Made by a program: the position numbers and the translations under genes
Notes under the pieces: generated by a model
Database searches by the model: none
Seen by the model: only the letters and a program-made list of their open reading frames with translations
Told to the model about the DNA's origin: nothing
Part shown: positions 35,913 to 44,875 of the stretch, piece by piece
How the letters are laid out: each line of letters begins with the position of its first letter
Numbering within the stretch: position 1 is the stretch's first letter
Assembly: GCA_963742305.1 (NCBI GenBank)
Contig: CAVULN010000034.1
Span: 56,506 to 120,505 of the forward strand
Direction: 5' to 3'
DNA: 64,000 nt
From: Roseiarcus sp963742305
GTDB lineage: Bacteria > Pseudomonadota > Alphaproteobacteria > Rhizobiales > Beijerinckiaceae

Positions 35913-36722
35913 TCAGGGCCTCCTCTCGATTTCACGCCGAATCTCGTCCGCCGAAATCGGCCTCCGGAGGAAGACGCTCCAATAGCGCAGCCCGAGCCCG
36001 GCGCCCCAGCCGAGGAGCGGCCAGATCGGCCAGAAATATCGTCGCCCGGTTATCGCCCAGACGGCGATGAGGAAAAGGTTGACCGCGACGTAGACCGCCG
36101 CGTGGAGCGCGAAGGCGCGCTTCGCCCGGATACGCTCGACCGCCGCCTGATGATCGGCTGGCGGCGCCGGAGGCGCAGGCATCGCTCGCGCCTGCTGCTG
36201 GCCCACTTCGAGCGAGTAGACGTGGATCGGCTCGTTGATGTTCTTCAATCGGGTTGCGCCAAGGTCAGTGACCTTGAGATCGAGCCGCGACTTCACCTGC
36301 CAGTAGGCTTGCTCGGACAGACAGATCGCGCCTGGCTCGGCGACGCCCTCGAGCCGCGCCGCGATGTTGACGCCGTCGCCCATCAGGTCGCCGTCGCTCT
36401 CCTCGACGACGTCGCCGACATGGATGCCGACGCGGTATTCGATCCGCCGCTCTGGCGGAACGCCGGCGTTGCGCTCGATAAGGCCAGTCTGCACTTCGAT
36501 CGCGCAGCGCACGGCGTCGACCACGCTGCGGAACTCGACGATCGAGCCGTCGCCGGTGCGCTTGACGACCCGGCCGCGATGGGCGGCGATCGTTGGCTCG
36601 ACGAGATCGCTGCGCAGGCCCCTGACGCGCGCCAGCGTGCGCTCCTCGTCGGCGCCGGCAAGGCGGCTAAAGCCGACGATATCCGCGACCAGGATCGCCG
36701 CGAGCTTTCGGGTCTCGCTCAT
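35913..36722 (-). CDS. Class III adenylate/guanylate cyclase with C-terminal 2TM domain
   Basis: A 269-aa cyclase very close to the one at 420-1656: MSETRKLAAILVADIVGFSR, TGDGSIVEFRSV, GIHVGDVVEESDGDLMGD and VNIAARLEG. Both metal Asp residues and the Asn/Arg transition-state region are kept, so activity is likely. The tail differs: after a Pro-rich linker it has a 2TM domain (HAAVYVAVNLFLIAVWAI, then IWPLLGWGAGLGLRYW), placing the catalytic domain at the inner membrane. The start at ATG 36722 matches the paralogue; the frame upstream to 36920 is unrelated. It lies on the opposite strand to the porin and is flanked by copies of the porin 3' end. Confidence 0.9.
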   Translation of the reverse strand: MSETRKLAAILVADIVGFSRLAGADEERTLARVRGLRSDLVEPTIAAHRGRVVKRTGDGSIVEFRSVVDAVRCAIEVQTGLIERNAGVPPERRIEYRVGIHVGDVVEESDGDLMGDGVNIAARLEGVAEPGAICLSEQAYWQVKSRLDLKVTDLGATRLKNINEPIHVYSLEVGQQQARAMPAPPAPPADHQAAVERIRAKRAFALHAAVYVAVNLFLIAVWAITGRRYFWPIWPLLGWGAGLGLRYWSVFLRRPISADEIRREIERRP

Positions 36723-36971
36723 TGCACAAGTCTCCAAGCGCGCGACATTACCACGAACGCCAGCCCGACCGACTATTGGGTTTGTCGTCGAGGAACGGTC
36801 GCTTTCCGGGGACGCGGCGCCTCGAGGCCATGTCCACTGGCGCGCGACGCCCTGGATGGAGCGAGTGCTTCCAAAAGTCGTCCAGCTTGTCGAGAAGGCG
36901 CCAAGCCGGACAATATTCACCCGCTTTCTTACCCCGCAATCACCGGGAACGTGCCCGGCCGATGGAGAGGG

Positions 36972-37015
36972 TCGAGGCCAACGTGATCACCGCCGGCGTC
37001 GACTATCACTTCTGA
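36972..37015 (+). pseudogene. 3' fragment of a second Omp25/31-type porin gene
   Basis: Fourteen codons ending in a stop encode EANVITAGVDYHF, the last strand of the porin at 35112. Upstream of 36972 there is no further porin similarity. The fragment is what remains of a duplicated porin or of a recombination product. It cannot make a barrel. Confidence 0.7.
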
Positions 37016-37324
37016 GAATGCAGTGGCGTTCCACCTGACTCCCCTCTTGTTGTAGCAGACAGGATTTGGCTATTGGAAGCCACGCAGAGCCAGCGAAACT
37101 TATAGGCAATTCTACCTATTGACAAGTGTTAGTAGTGACTTGAACATGGCCACGGCAAATTAGGACCAATCGCTCGACACCGACAGCGGACGCTTTAACT
37201 ACTCAAGGTGCTGCTAAGCAATCTACAGCTGCGAAACGCCACCGCACAAACGCTACCAATTCCTCGGCGCCAGCTTTGTATTCAGCCCACTGACGCAAAG
37301 AAGAGCGGCACCGTTCAGCAGCAG
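37016..37324. other. 309-bp region between porin fragment and PAS-cyclase gene
   Basis: Less GC-rich than its surroundings (for example 37066-37160), with no clear gene. It presumably includes the promoter of the PAS-cyclase gene. Eroded sequence similar to PAS modules could extend here but was not recognised. Confidence 0.4.
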
Positions 37325-40300
37325 ATGAAGGAATGGCGGACGCCCGTTCAGCTCGAGCCCAGCCATATCTACTCGACCAGGGCCTCCGGCGACTTCGCGG
37401 GCGTCGGCACGTTCGTGAGCGGAACATCCGCGTCGATCATCGTGCTTCGCGAACCGGAGGCACATGCTCGCCGACGCCAAGTGCTGGCCCGATCGTCTTC
37501 ACCCCGAGGACGGCCCGCGGGTATTCGAGGAGCTGCCCGCCCTGATCGAACGCGGAGGCGGCGCGCTGGTCTATCGCTTCCGCCATGCGGACGGCAGCTA
37601 CCTATGGATTCAGGACACCTTCAAGGTCGTCGCGGACGACGAAGGACGGCCTGTGGAACTGGTCGGCGCCTGGGCCGACATTTCCGAGCTCCGCGGCGCG
37701 CGGCTGCGTCTTCAACACCTGCTCGCCGTCAGCCCGGCCATCATTTACTCGACCAAGGCCTCTGGCGATTTCGCCTGCACGTTCGTCAGCGAGAACATCC
37801 GCACGATCATGGGCTTCGCGCCGGAGGATATGCTGACTGACGCCAAGTGCTGGCCCGATCGTCTTCACCCCGAGGACGGCCCGCGGGTATTCGAGGAGCT
37901 GCCCGCCCTGATCGAACGCGGAGGCGGCGCGCTGGTCTATCGCTTCCGCCATGCGGACGGCAGCTACCTATGGCATTCAGGACACCTTCAAGGTCGTCGC
38001 CGACGAGCACGGACAGCCGATGGAGTTGGTCGGCGCCTGGGCCGACATATCCGAGCGCCGGCGCGCGGAACAGCAGGCCCTCGAGGCCAACGCCGAACTG
38101 CAGGAAACCAAACGCTCCCTCAGTCGCCTGATCGAGAGCTCGCCCGACGGCATCATCGCTACCGACAAGAACGGAAATGTCACGCTGTTCAGCGAGGGCG
38201 CCGAGACATTGCTCGGGTACCGCGCCGAAGAAGTCATCGGACGCAACGTCGCTCTGCTCTATGGCGGCGAAGCCGGAGCGCACGAAGTCATGCGCGAGAT
38301 GCACAAACGGGGCGGCACAGTCTCGGGTTTCGAAGGCGTGGCTTGGGGTAAGGACGGGAGCGCCATTCCGGTCCTCATCTCGGCGTCGCTGCTTTTTGAC
38401 GACGACGGCCAGGAAATCGGAACGGTGGGATTCGCCACCGACCTGCGCGAACGCAAACGCGGCGAGGAAGCGGTTCAGAAGGCTTACGACGAACTGGAGA
38501 AGCGGGTCGAGGAACGCACTCTGGAGTTGAGGGAGGCGCGAGGACGACTGCAATACCTGCTCACAGTCACTCCGGGCATCATGTACACGAACGCCGCTTC
38601 AGGCAATTTCGCATGCACCTTCGTCAGCCAAAACGTCGAAACGATCATGGGCTTCTCCGGCTGGGAGATGATCGAAGATCCGGAGTTCTGGCTGAAGCGC
38701 CTGCATCCGAACGACGTCAAGACGCTCTTCGACCGAATGGCGCCGCTGATCGAGGCGGGAGGCGGCGCGATCGAATACCGGTTCCGGCATCGCGACGGCC
38801 ATTACGTATGGATTCAGGACACGTTCAAGGTGGTGCCGGACGAGGCCGGCAAGCCTTATGAGATTGTCGGCTCATGGGCTGACATCACCGATCGAAAGCA
38901 GGTGGAGCAAGCGCTGGGCGAGCGCATGGCGCTGATGAACGACTTGCAAAACCTCGTCGCCGCGAGCCCGGCGGTGATCTACACCACCAAGGCCACCAAC
39001 GATTTCTCATGCACGTTCGTCAGCGAGAATCTCGGTGACGACCATGGGCTACGCCCCGTGGGAAATGCGCGACGATCCCAAATTCTGGTCGAAGCGCGTC
39101 CATCCAGACGACGCCTCGGCGATCTTCGCCAGCATGGACAAGCTCGTCGGCAAAGGAGGCGGGGCGATCGAATACCGCTTCCGCCATCGCCGCGGCCACT
39201 ACATTTGGGTCCAGGACACATTCTCGGTCAAATACGACAAGAACGGACAACCGAAGGAGCTGGTCGGCTCCTGGGCTGATATCACCGACCGTAAGCAGAT
39301 CGAGGCCGAGATGACACGGCTAGCCGCCGAGGTCGAACTGCGCAACCGCTTCATTCGCGAGACGTTCGGGCGCTATCTCACCGATGAAGTGGTCGACTCC
39401 CTGTTGGAATCACCCTCAGGCCTGAAGATTGGCGGCGAGAAGCGCAAGGTCACCATGCTGATGGCCGATCTGCGCGGTTTCACCTCACTCTCCGAGCGAC
39501 TCGATCCGAAGGAGGTCGTCGCCCTCCTCAACCGTTACCTTGCGAGGATGGTCGCCATCGTCAAGAAATACGGCGGGACGATCGAGCAATACATCGGCGA
39601 TGCGATCTTCGTCCTGTTTGGCGCGCCAACGTGGAACGAGGATGACGCGCAGCGCGCGGTCGCATGCGCGGTCGAAATGCAGCTGGCCATGGCTCCGATC
39701 AATGAAGACAATGCGCGCGAGGGGCTGCCTGAGATCGAGATGGGAATCGGGCTTCATACCGGACAGGTCGTTGCAGGCAATATCGGCGCGCCTGAGCGGA
39801 TGCAGTACGGGGTCATCGGCAGCCACGTCAATTTGACTCAACGCATACAGGCCTGCACCACCGGCGGGCAGATTCTCATTTCCGAGACGACGCGGCGCGA
39901 GGTCGGCGGCATGCTCCGGCTCGGGAGGCATATGGAAGTAAGAGTAAAAGGCGTCGAGCAGGCGATTGCGCTTGCCGAGGTCCACGGGATTGGCGGCTCG
40001 CACAAGCTGTCGCTTTTGCACTCGCACGACGCGCTCACGCCGCTGAAGTCCCCGATTCCTGTTCGTTGCTCGATCGTCGAAGCCGGCCGCGTCGCGGAAG
40101 AGGCGATCAACGGAACCCTGACCAAATTGTCTTCGAAGCGCGCCGAACTTCATCTGGACAAGACGGTTCCCGCTCTGACGGACCTCAAGACGCAGATTGT
40201 CGGTGATGCGGCCCAGGAAGTTCCCGAGCCTGCCTATTGCAAGGTGGAAGGCGCCGGGCCTGGAAGCGACCGCCTCTTGTCCGTCCGTTTCACCTCGCTG

Positions 40301-40429
40301 CCGCGCGGGTTCGAGGCTTGGCTGCGCGACCCCGAGGAGCGGGTTGCGCCCGGCGCTCCGCCGGCGCAGCCCGGCGCGCCGCATCCGACGAGCGGCGACC
40401 GGCCGGAGGCGACCAGCTCGCTGCACTAA
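37325..40429 (+). CDS. Multi-PAS class III nucleotide cyclase (frameshifted; degenerate first module)
   Basis: Sensor cyclase of about 1030 aa once frames are joined. It has four PAS_3-type modules ending in FRHRDGHYVWIQDTFKV-like and WADITDRKQ blocks (starting near 37370, 37735, 38560 and 38950), plus a simple PAS with ESSPDGIIATDKNGNVTLFS near 38125. The cyclase domain (39440-39990) has VTMLMADLRGFTSLSERL, QYIGDAIFVLFGAP and YGVIGSHVNLTQRIQ. The tail from 40050 resembles a PilZ-like fold, weakly. Frames change in the first module (37390-37445), by an extra C at 37974 and by an extra G at 39034-39035. ATG 37325 is tentative, since the first module is eroded. No membrane segment is seen; a cytoplasmic redox or ligand sensor is likely. 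Confidence 0.78.
37473..37973 (+). repeat. 366-bp-offset duplication of a PAS module with 135-bp identical core
   Basis: Positions 37473-37607 and 37839-37973 are identical over 135 bp, and the match continues after the extra C at 37974. The flanking parts of the two modules have diverged, including several indels in the first. The offset of 366 bp equals one PAS module (122 codons). Confidence 0.9.
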
Positions 40430-40459
40430 CCAGGCTTTGGATGGGCCGCCCCCGCAGCC

Positions 40460-42034
40460 TCAGGCCGCGGTCTCCGGGGCGCGCTGGCGCCGCCGCATCC
40501 GCCGCCGGCGCCTCTCCGGCGCCTCGGGCGCAGGCGCCTGATCGAGCGCCGGCAGGGCGTCCATGACCCGTTCGGGCGGGAAGATGACGATCACCTCGGT
40601 TCCGACGCGCAGGGCCGAACTGAGACGGAATTCCCCGCCGTGCAATTCGACCAGACCCTTGACGATCGGCAGCCCGAGGCCCGTCCCTTCTTCCGCGTTC
40701 TTCTGCGCCAGCGCCCCGCGGCCGAACGACGAGAGCACGATCGGGATTTCCTCGGGAGGAATTCCGGGCCCGGTGTCGCGGATCGAGAGATACTGTCCTC
40801 CGCGCCGGGTCCAGCCGACCTTGACGGTGATCGAGCCGCCCTGGGGCGTGAACTTGATCGCGTTGGTGAGCAGGTTGAGGGTCACCTGGCGCACCGCCCG
40901 CTCATCGGCCCAGATGCGCGGCAATCCGCTTTCCAGCGCCTCCGCGATGGCGAGATGGCGCCGCTCGATCCTGAGCCACAGGAGGCGAATGCACTCCTCG
41001 ACCACCGCGCCGAGCGAGACCGGCTCCTCCTTGAGCTCGTACCGCCCGGCTTCGACCCGCGACAAGTCGAGGATTTCGTTGATGAGCATCAGAAGATGCT
41101 GGCCGCTGGCGTGGATGTCGCTCGAATATTCCTTGTAGGCCGGCGTCGAGTGCGGACCGAACAATTCGCCCTTCATCACTTCCGAGAATCCGAGGACGGC
41201 GTTGAGCGGCGTGCGCAATTCATGGCTCATCGTCGCGAGAAAGCGCGACTTGGCGAGGTTCGCGCTCTCGGCGCGGCGGCGCGCCTCGTCCGAATTGAGC
41301 TTCGCCTGCTCGAGCTCGGCGATGAGCGAGTCCTTTTCCGCCTGGAACGACACGTTCTGGGACGCTGCGACATGCAGGCGCCGCGTGACGATGAGGAAAT
41401 AGCCGATGACGCCGATCGTCAGCGCCGCCGTCTGGAGCGCCGCGCCATTGAGCTTGGGGGCGTAGACGAGAATGACGCCCACGATCATCGGCAGCATGCC
41501 GGCGACAAACGCGGCCGGAATGGCCGCCGCCAGAAGCGACATCACGGTCGAGACGAGCAGCATCACGACAATGGCGAAGGCCTCCGCGCTCGGGTCGCTC
41601 CTTTGGATGAGCGCGACGATGAGATAGGCCCATGCCGAGCCGCTGAGCGCGGTCGCGAGAATGAACTTGCGCCGCCACGCGCCCGCCGTCTTTTTCTTGT
41701 CGCTGCTGGCGAGGAAGGCGATCGGCAGCGCGCAGCCCGCGGCGATCGCGAAGGCGACCACCGTGACCCAGGTCACGAGCGGCCGGGCGTCGAGGAACGC
41801 GAGCGCCGTTCCGCAGACGCCGAGCGCGACGATTCCGAGCATGGGCGTGGCGCTGCGGTTGATTTCGGCGAACAGGCGCACCATCGCGGTCGAGTGGCTC
41901 GGGATGGCGTCGGGCTCCGAGAGGGAGCGGCGCGTCTCCCGGAGCTGGATGGTCATCTTGCGCCGGCGGGCGGCGGCGTCGGAATCGGCGGTCCCGCTCC
42001 CGCCCCCGCCCAGGTCCGCCTCGACATTCCGCAT
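40460..42034 (-). CDS. PleC/DivJ/PdhS-like membrane sensor histidine kinase
   Basis: A 524-aa kinase with about six N-terminal helices (residues 60-215; for example LGIVALGVCGTALAFL and IVVMLLVSTVMSLLAAAI), a coiled linker, then the dimerisation helix with LATMSHELRTPLNAVLGFSE and the extension MKGELFGP. This last feature is typical of PleC/DivJ/PdhS kinases that act on DivK. The ATPase boxes are LLTNAIKFTPQGG, IRDTGPGIP and GTGLGLPIVKGLVELHGG. A basic Arg-rich tail ends the protein. No response regulator is adjacent. It may be a cell-cycle kinase, which is inference from the H-box subtype. Confidence 0.88.
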   Translation of the reverse strand: MRNVEADLGGGGSGTADSDAAARRRKMTIQLRETRRSLSEPDAIPSHSTAMVRLFAEINRSATPMLGIVALGVCGTALAFLDARPLVTWVTVVAFAIAAGCALPIAFLASSDKKKTAGAWRRKFILATALSGSAWAYLIVALIQRSDPSAEAFAIVVMLLVSTVMSLLAAAIPAAFVAGMLPMIVGVILVYAPKLNGAALQTAALTIGVIGYFLIVTRRLHVAASQNVSFQAEKDSLIAELEQAKLNSDEARRRAESANLAKSRFLATMSHELRTPLNAVLGFSEVMKGELFGPHSTPAYKEYSSDIHASGQHLLMLINEILDLSRVEAGRYELKEEPVSLGAVVEECIRLLWLRIERRHLAIAEALESGLPRIWADERAVRQVTLNLLTNAIKFTPQGGSITVKVGWTRRGGQYLSIRDTGPGIPPEEIPIVLSSFGRGALAQKNAEEGTGLGLPIVKGLVELHGGEFRLSSALRVGTEVIVIFPPERVMDALPALDQAPAPEAPERRRRRMRRRQRAPETAA

Positions 42035-42187
42035 GACCGCCCGACACGCACGCTCTAACTTGCGTCAATCATGCGGATCAAATGATTAACGAGTGGCTCA
42101 CGCAATGGCTTGGAATCGAGGGATTGTTGAGGCAAATTTTATTAACGTTGCTCCAGTCCGCCGGCGCCGGCCGGCCGTGGAGGAGGC

Positions 42188-42799
42188 ATGAAGCTCTACA
42201 ACTCCAATCTGGCGCCGAACCCGCGCCGGGTGCGCGTTTTTCTCGCCGAGAAGGGCGTCTCGATTCCGCGCGTCGAGGTCGATCTCGGCAAGCTCGAACA
42301 TAAAGGGCCGGAATTTAAGGCCCTCAATCCCTTCCAGACCATTCCGGTTCTCGAACTCGACGATGGGACGAGGATCGCCGAATCGATTGCGATCTGCCGC
42401 TACATCGAGGCGCTCTGGCCGGAGCCGAACCTGTTTGGCGTGAGCCCGCTCGAGCGGGCGACGATCGAGATGTGGCAGCGCCAGCTTGAATTGCGACTGC
42501 TCCTGCCGATCGCGCAGGTCCTGCGCCACTCCCATCCGCGCATGGCGGAAATGGAGGTTCCGCAAGTTCCCGACTGGGCGGCGGCCAACCGCCCAAAGGC
42601 GCTTCATGCGATGGCGCTCGTCGATGAGGCGCTGAGCGGCCGGCCGTTCATCGCCGGCGACCGCTTCACCGTCGCCGACATCACCGGGCTCGTCGCGCTC
42701 GATTTCGCCAAGCCCGCCCGCATCGCGATTCCGCCCGAGCTCGTCCATCTCAACCGCTGGCACGAGGCTCTGAAGGCGCGCCCGAGCGCCGGGGCGTGA
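42188..42799 (+). CDS. Glutathione S-transferase
   Basis: A 203-aa cytosolic GST. The thioredoxin-like N-terminal domain has MKLYNSNLAPNPRRVRVFLA, the cis-Pro in FQTIPVLELDDG and the glutathione-contacting Glu-Ser in RIAESIAICRYIEALWP. The helical C-terminal domain has GDRFTVADITGLVALDFAK with the N-capping box. GGAGGAGG lies just before ATG 42188. The substrate is unknown; the closest theme is detoxification. It is monocistronic by position. Confidence 0.92.
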   Translation: MKLYNSNLAPNPRRVRVFLAEKGVSIPRVEVDLGKLEHKGPEFKALNPFQTIPVLELDDGTRIAESIAICRYIEALWPEPNLFGVSPLERATIEMWQRQLELRLLLPIAQVLRHSHPRMAEMEVPQVPDWAAANRPKALHAMALVDEALSGRPFIAGDRFTVADITGLVALDFAKPARIAIPPELVHLNRWHEALKARPSAGA

Positions 42800-42842
42800 A
42801 GCGCTGGCCCCGAAAGGCCAGCGCCTTGCGCTCCCCGCTCGC

Positions 42843-43005
42843 TCAGTTGCAGAGGCGCACGCCGTGGCGCCACCAGCAATGGCGGGCGTGGGGATGAGCA
42901 TAGGGGTGACGGTAGACGGCCGGCGGGGGCGCGCCGTTTCGCCGGCAACCGCCATTCGGCCCCCGATGAAAGCCGGCGCCGCAGCCGCCTGCCGCCCGCC
43001 GAGTG
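42843..43005 (-). pseudogene. GCG_CRPN-type small protein fragment lacking its signal peptide
   Basis: The C-terminal part reads AAGGCGAGFHRGPNGGCRRN, then a His/Pro/Tyr-rich stretch and CWWRHGVRLCN before the stop. This matches the small Cys/Gly-rich exported proteins of rhizobia with a GCG...CRPN pattern. Upstream, where a signal peptide should be, the frame runs into the 3' end of the YcgN gene and has no hydrophobic segment. It may be a truncated remnant or use a start I cannot see. Confidence 0.5.
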
Positions 43006-43488
43006 CTAGCGCCTGGCGCGCGGCTTGCGGTTCGGCCACTTGACGATCCGGTCCGGCCAATGTTCGGGCGCAAGGTCGGTCTCGCTGGCCTTGACCCGGC
43101 CGCTGACCGAGACGCCGGCCTCGCGCACGCTGTCCGGCGAACCTGATTTGAGCGGATGCCAGTCGAACAGGTCCTCGCCTCTGGCCACCAATCGGTAGGC
43201 GCAGGTCACCGGGAGCCAGCTGAGTTCGCGCACCACGTCCGCGGTCAGCCTCACGCAATCGGGGACACGCCGGTGACGGCGCGGATAATCCATGCATCGG
43301 CAGGTCTTGCCGTCGAGCAGCTTGCAGCCGATGTCGGTGAAATAAATCTCGCCCGTGTCCTCGTCCTCGAGCTTGACGAGGCAGCAGCGGCCGCAGCCGT
43401 CGCACAGGCTCTCCCATTCGGCGAGGCTCATCTCATCGAGCGTCTTCGTCCGCCAGAACGGCTGGTCTTGATGGGTCTTGGCCGTCAT
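43006..43488 (-). CDS. YcgN family cysteine cluster protein (UPF0260)
   Basis: A 160-aa protein with the conserved cysteine pattern LCDGCGRCCLVKLED, then TGEIYFTDIGCKLLDGKTC and RCMDYPRRHRRVPDCVRL. Pairs of Cys residues suggest a metal or iron-sulfur site, as in the CxxCxxCC group. The start was set at ATG 43488 (MTAKTHQDQPFW), since the segment up to 43554 is basic and unrelated. Function in the family is undefined. It is divergent from the deacetylase gene at 43692. Confidence 0.9.
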   Translation of the reverse strand: MTAKTHQDQPFWRTKTLDEMSLAEWESLCDGCGRCCLVKLEDEDTGEIYFTDIGCKLLDGKTCRCMDYPRRHRRVPDCVRLTADVVRELSWLPVTCAYRLVARGEDLFDWHPLKSGSPDSVREAGVSVSGRVKASETDLAPEHWPDRIVKWPNRKPRARR

Positions 43489-43691
43489 CGGCCGGCCTTC
43501 CGAGCCTTCGGTCGAGCAGCGCACGGGAGTTCGCGCCCGTTTGATCTTAAGCAACGCGGGGCCGATAAGCCAGCCTCGGAGGTCGCGGGCACGGCGGAGA
43601 TTGGACTTTCGCTGGCTACGGCGCGAAAGTGCGAGCGACGACTGAGGAGAATATGATCGCCAGGCAAGACTGAAAGGCGGAGTGAACAGCC

Positions 43692-44621
43692 GTGACCACG
43701 CTCGTCATCTCCCACCCCGCCTGCCTCGCGCACGACATGGGCGAGGGCCATCCCGAGCGGCCCGACCGCTTGCGGGCGATCGAACGCGCGCTTGAGAACG
43801 AGGCGTTTCAGATGCTGGCGCGCGACACGGCGCCCCGCGCCGATCTCGAGACGATCGCGCGGGTTCATCCGCAGGACTATATCGAGGCGATCCGGGCCGC
43901 CGAGCCGGATCATGGACGCAAGCGGCTCGACGCTGACACGTCGATGTCGCCCGGGACTGTCGAGGCCGCCTTGCGCGCGGCGGGCGGGGCCGTCTACGCG
44001 GTCGATGAGGTGATGACCGGCAAGGTCAAGAACGTCTTCGTCGCCGCGCGTCCCCCCGGCCATCACGCCGAAATCGCCACCCCGATGGGGTTCTGCTTCT
44101 TCAACAACGCGGCTATCGCCGCGCGCCACGCCAGGGCGGCGCACGGGGCCGAGCGGGTCGCGATCGTCGATTTCGACGTCCATCACGGCAACGGCACGCA
44201 AGCCATCTTCTGGGACGATCCTTCCGTCATGTACGCCTCGACCCACCAGATGCCGCATTATCCAGGCACCGGCGCGCTCGGCGAGCGCGGCGAGCACGAT
44301 CAGATCGTCAACGCCCCATTAAGAGCGGGCGACGGGGGCGACACCTTCCGCGAGGCGATGGAGGCCTCCATTCTGCCGCGCGTCGAGGCGTTCTCCCCCG
44401 ATCTCATCATCGTCTCGGCCGGCTTCGACGCCCACCGCCGCGACCCGCTCGGCGACATCAACCTCACCGAGGCGGATTTCGCCTGGGCGACGCGGAAGGT
44501 CATGGAGATCGCGCGAAAGAAAGCCCATGAGCGCGTCGTGTCGCTGCTCGAAGGCGGCTACGACCTCGAGGGCCTGGCGCGCTCGGCCGCAGCCCACGTG
44601 ACGGCGCTGATGGAGGGGTGA
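43692..44621 (+). CDS. Histone deacetylase-family deacetylase (AcuC/APAH-like)
   Basis: Zinc-dependent deacetylase of 309 aa. The active site is well kept: RPPGHHAEIATPMGFCFFNN with the His pair, VAIVDFDVHHGNGTQAIF with metal-binding Asp and His, and IVSAGFDAHRRDPLG with the second metal Asp. It begins at GTG 43692 with SHPACLAHDMGEGHPERPDR, a typical N terminus. Bacterial members act on acetylated proteins, polyamines or small molecules; the substrate cannot be read here. Confidence 0.93.
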   Translation: MTTLVISHPACLAHDMGEGHPERPDRLRAIERALENEAFQMLARDTAPRADLETIARVHPQDYIEAIRAAEPDHGRKRLDADTSMSPGTVEAALRAAGGAVYAVDEVMTGKVKNVFVAARPPGHHAEIATPMGFCFFNNAAIAARHARAAHGAERVAIVDFDVHHGNGTQAIFWDDPSVMYASTHQMPHYPGTGALGERGEHDQIVNAPLRAGDGGDTFREAMEASILPRVEAFSPDLIIVSAGFDAHRRDPLGDINLTEADFAWATRKVMEIARKKAHERVVSLLEGGYDLEGLARSAAAHVTALMEG

Positions 44622-44875
44622 ACGGCGCTTTAGGTCCCTCTTGTTGATGCCTACACCGTCATTCTGCGCAGTGTGCTCTTTTCGCCCATGAGCTCAAGAG
44701 CGTCAAACATCCACGTTCCAAACTTTCCAGCGTTGATGGGGCGTTTTCGCTCCGTATCCTTATCCGAAGATCTTTCGACCAATCCAGATTCGGAAGCGTC
44801 CGTTTTTTTGAGAAGCGGCCATACCGGCGCAGCAGATCCTCAAGGCATGTCATGACGGCGCGGCAGGGTCAGGTC
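44622..44875. other. 254-bp gap between deacetylase and RND permease genes
   Basis: Two converging genes end on either side. The sequence is less GC-rich (44640-44790) and short open frames have no motif. No terminator hairpin with T-run was identified. Confidence 0.4.

Noticed and set aside
37473..37973. CRISPR-like or satellite repeat
   Set aside because: The repeats are coding, only two copies of module length, and in frame with PAS domains.
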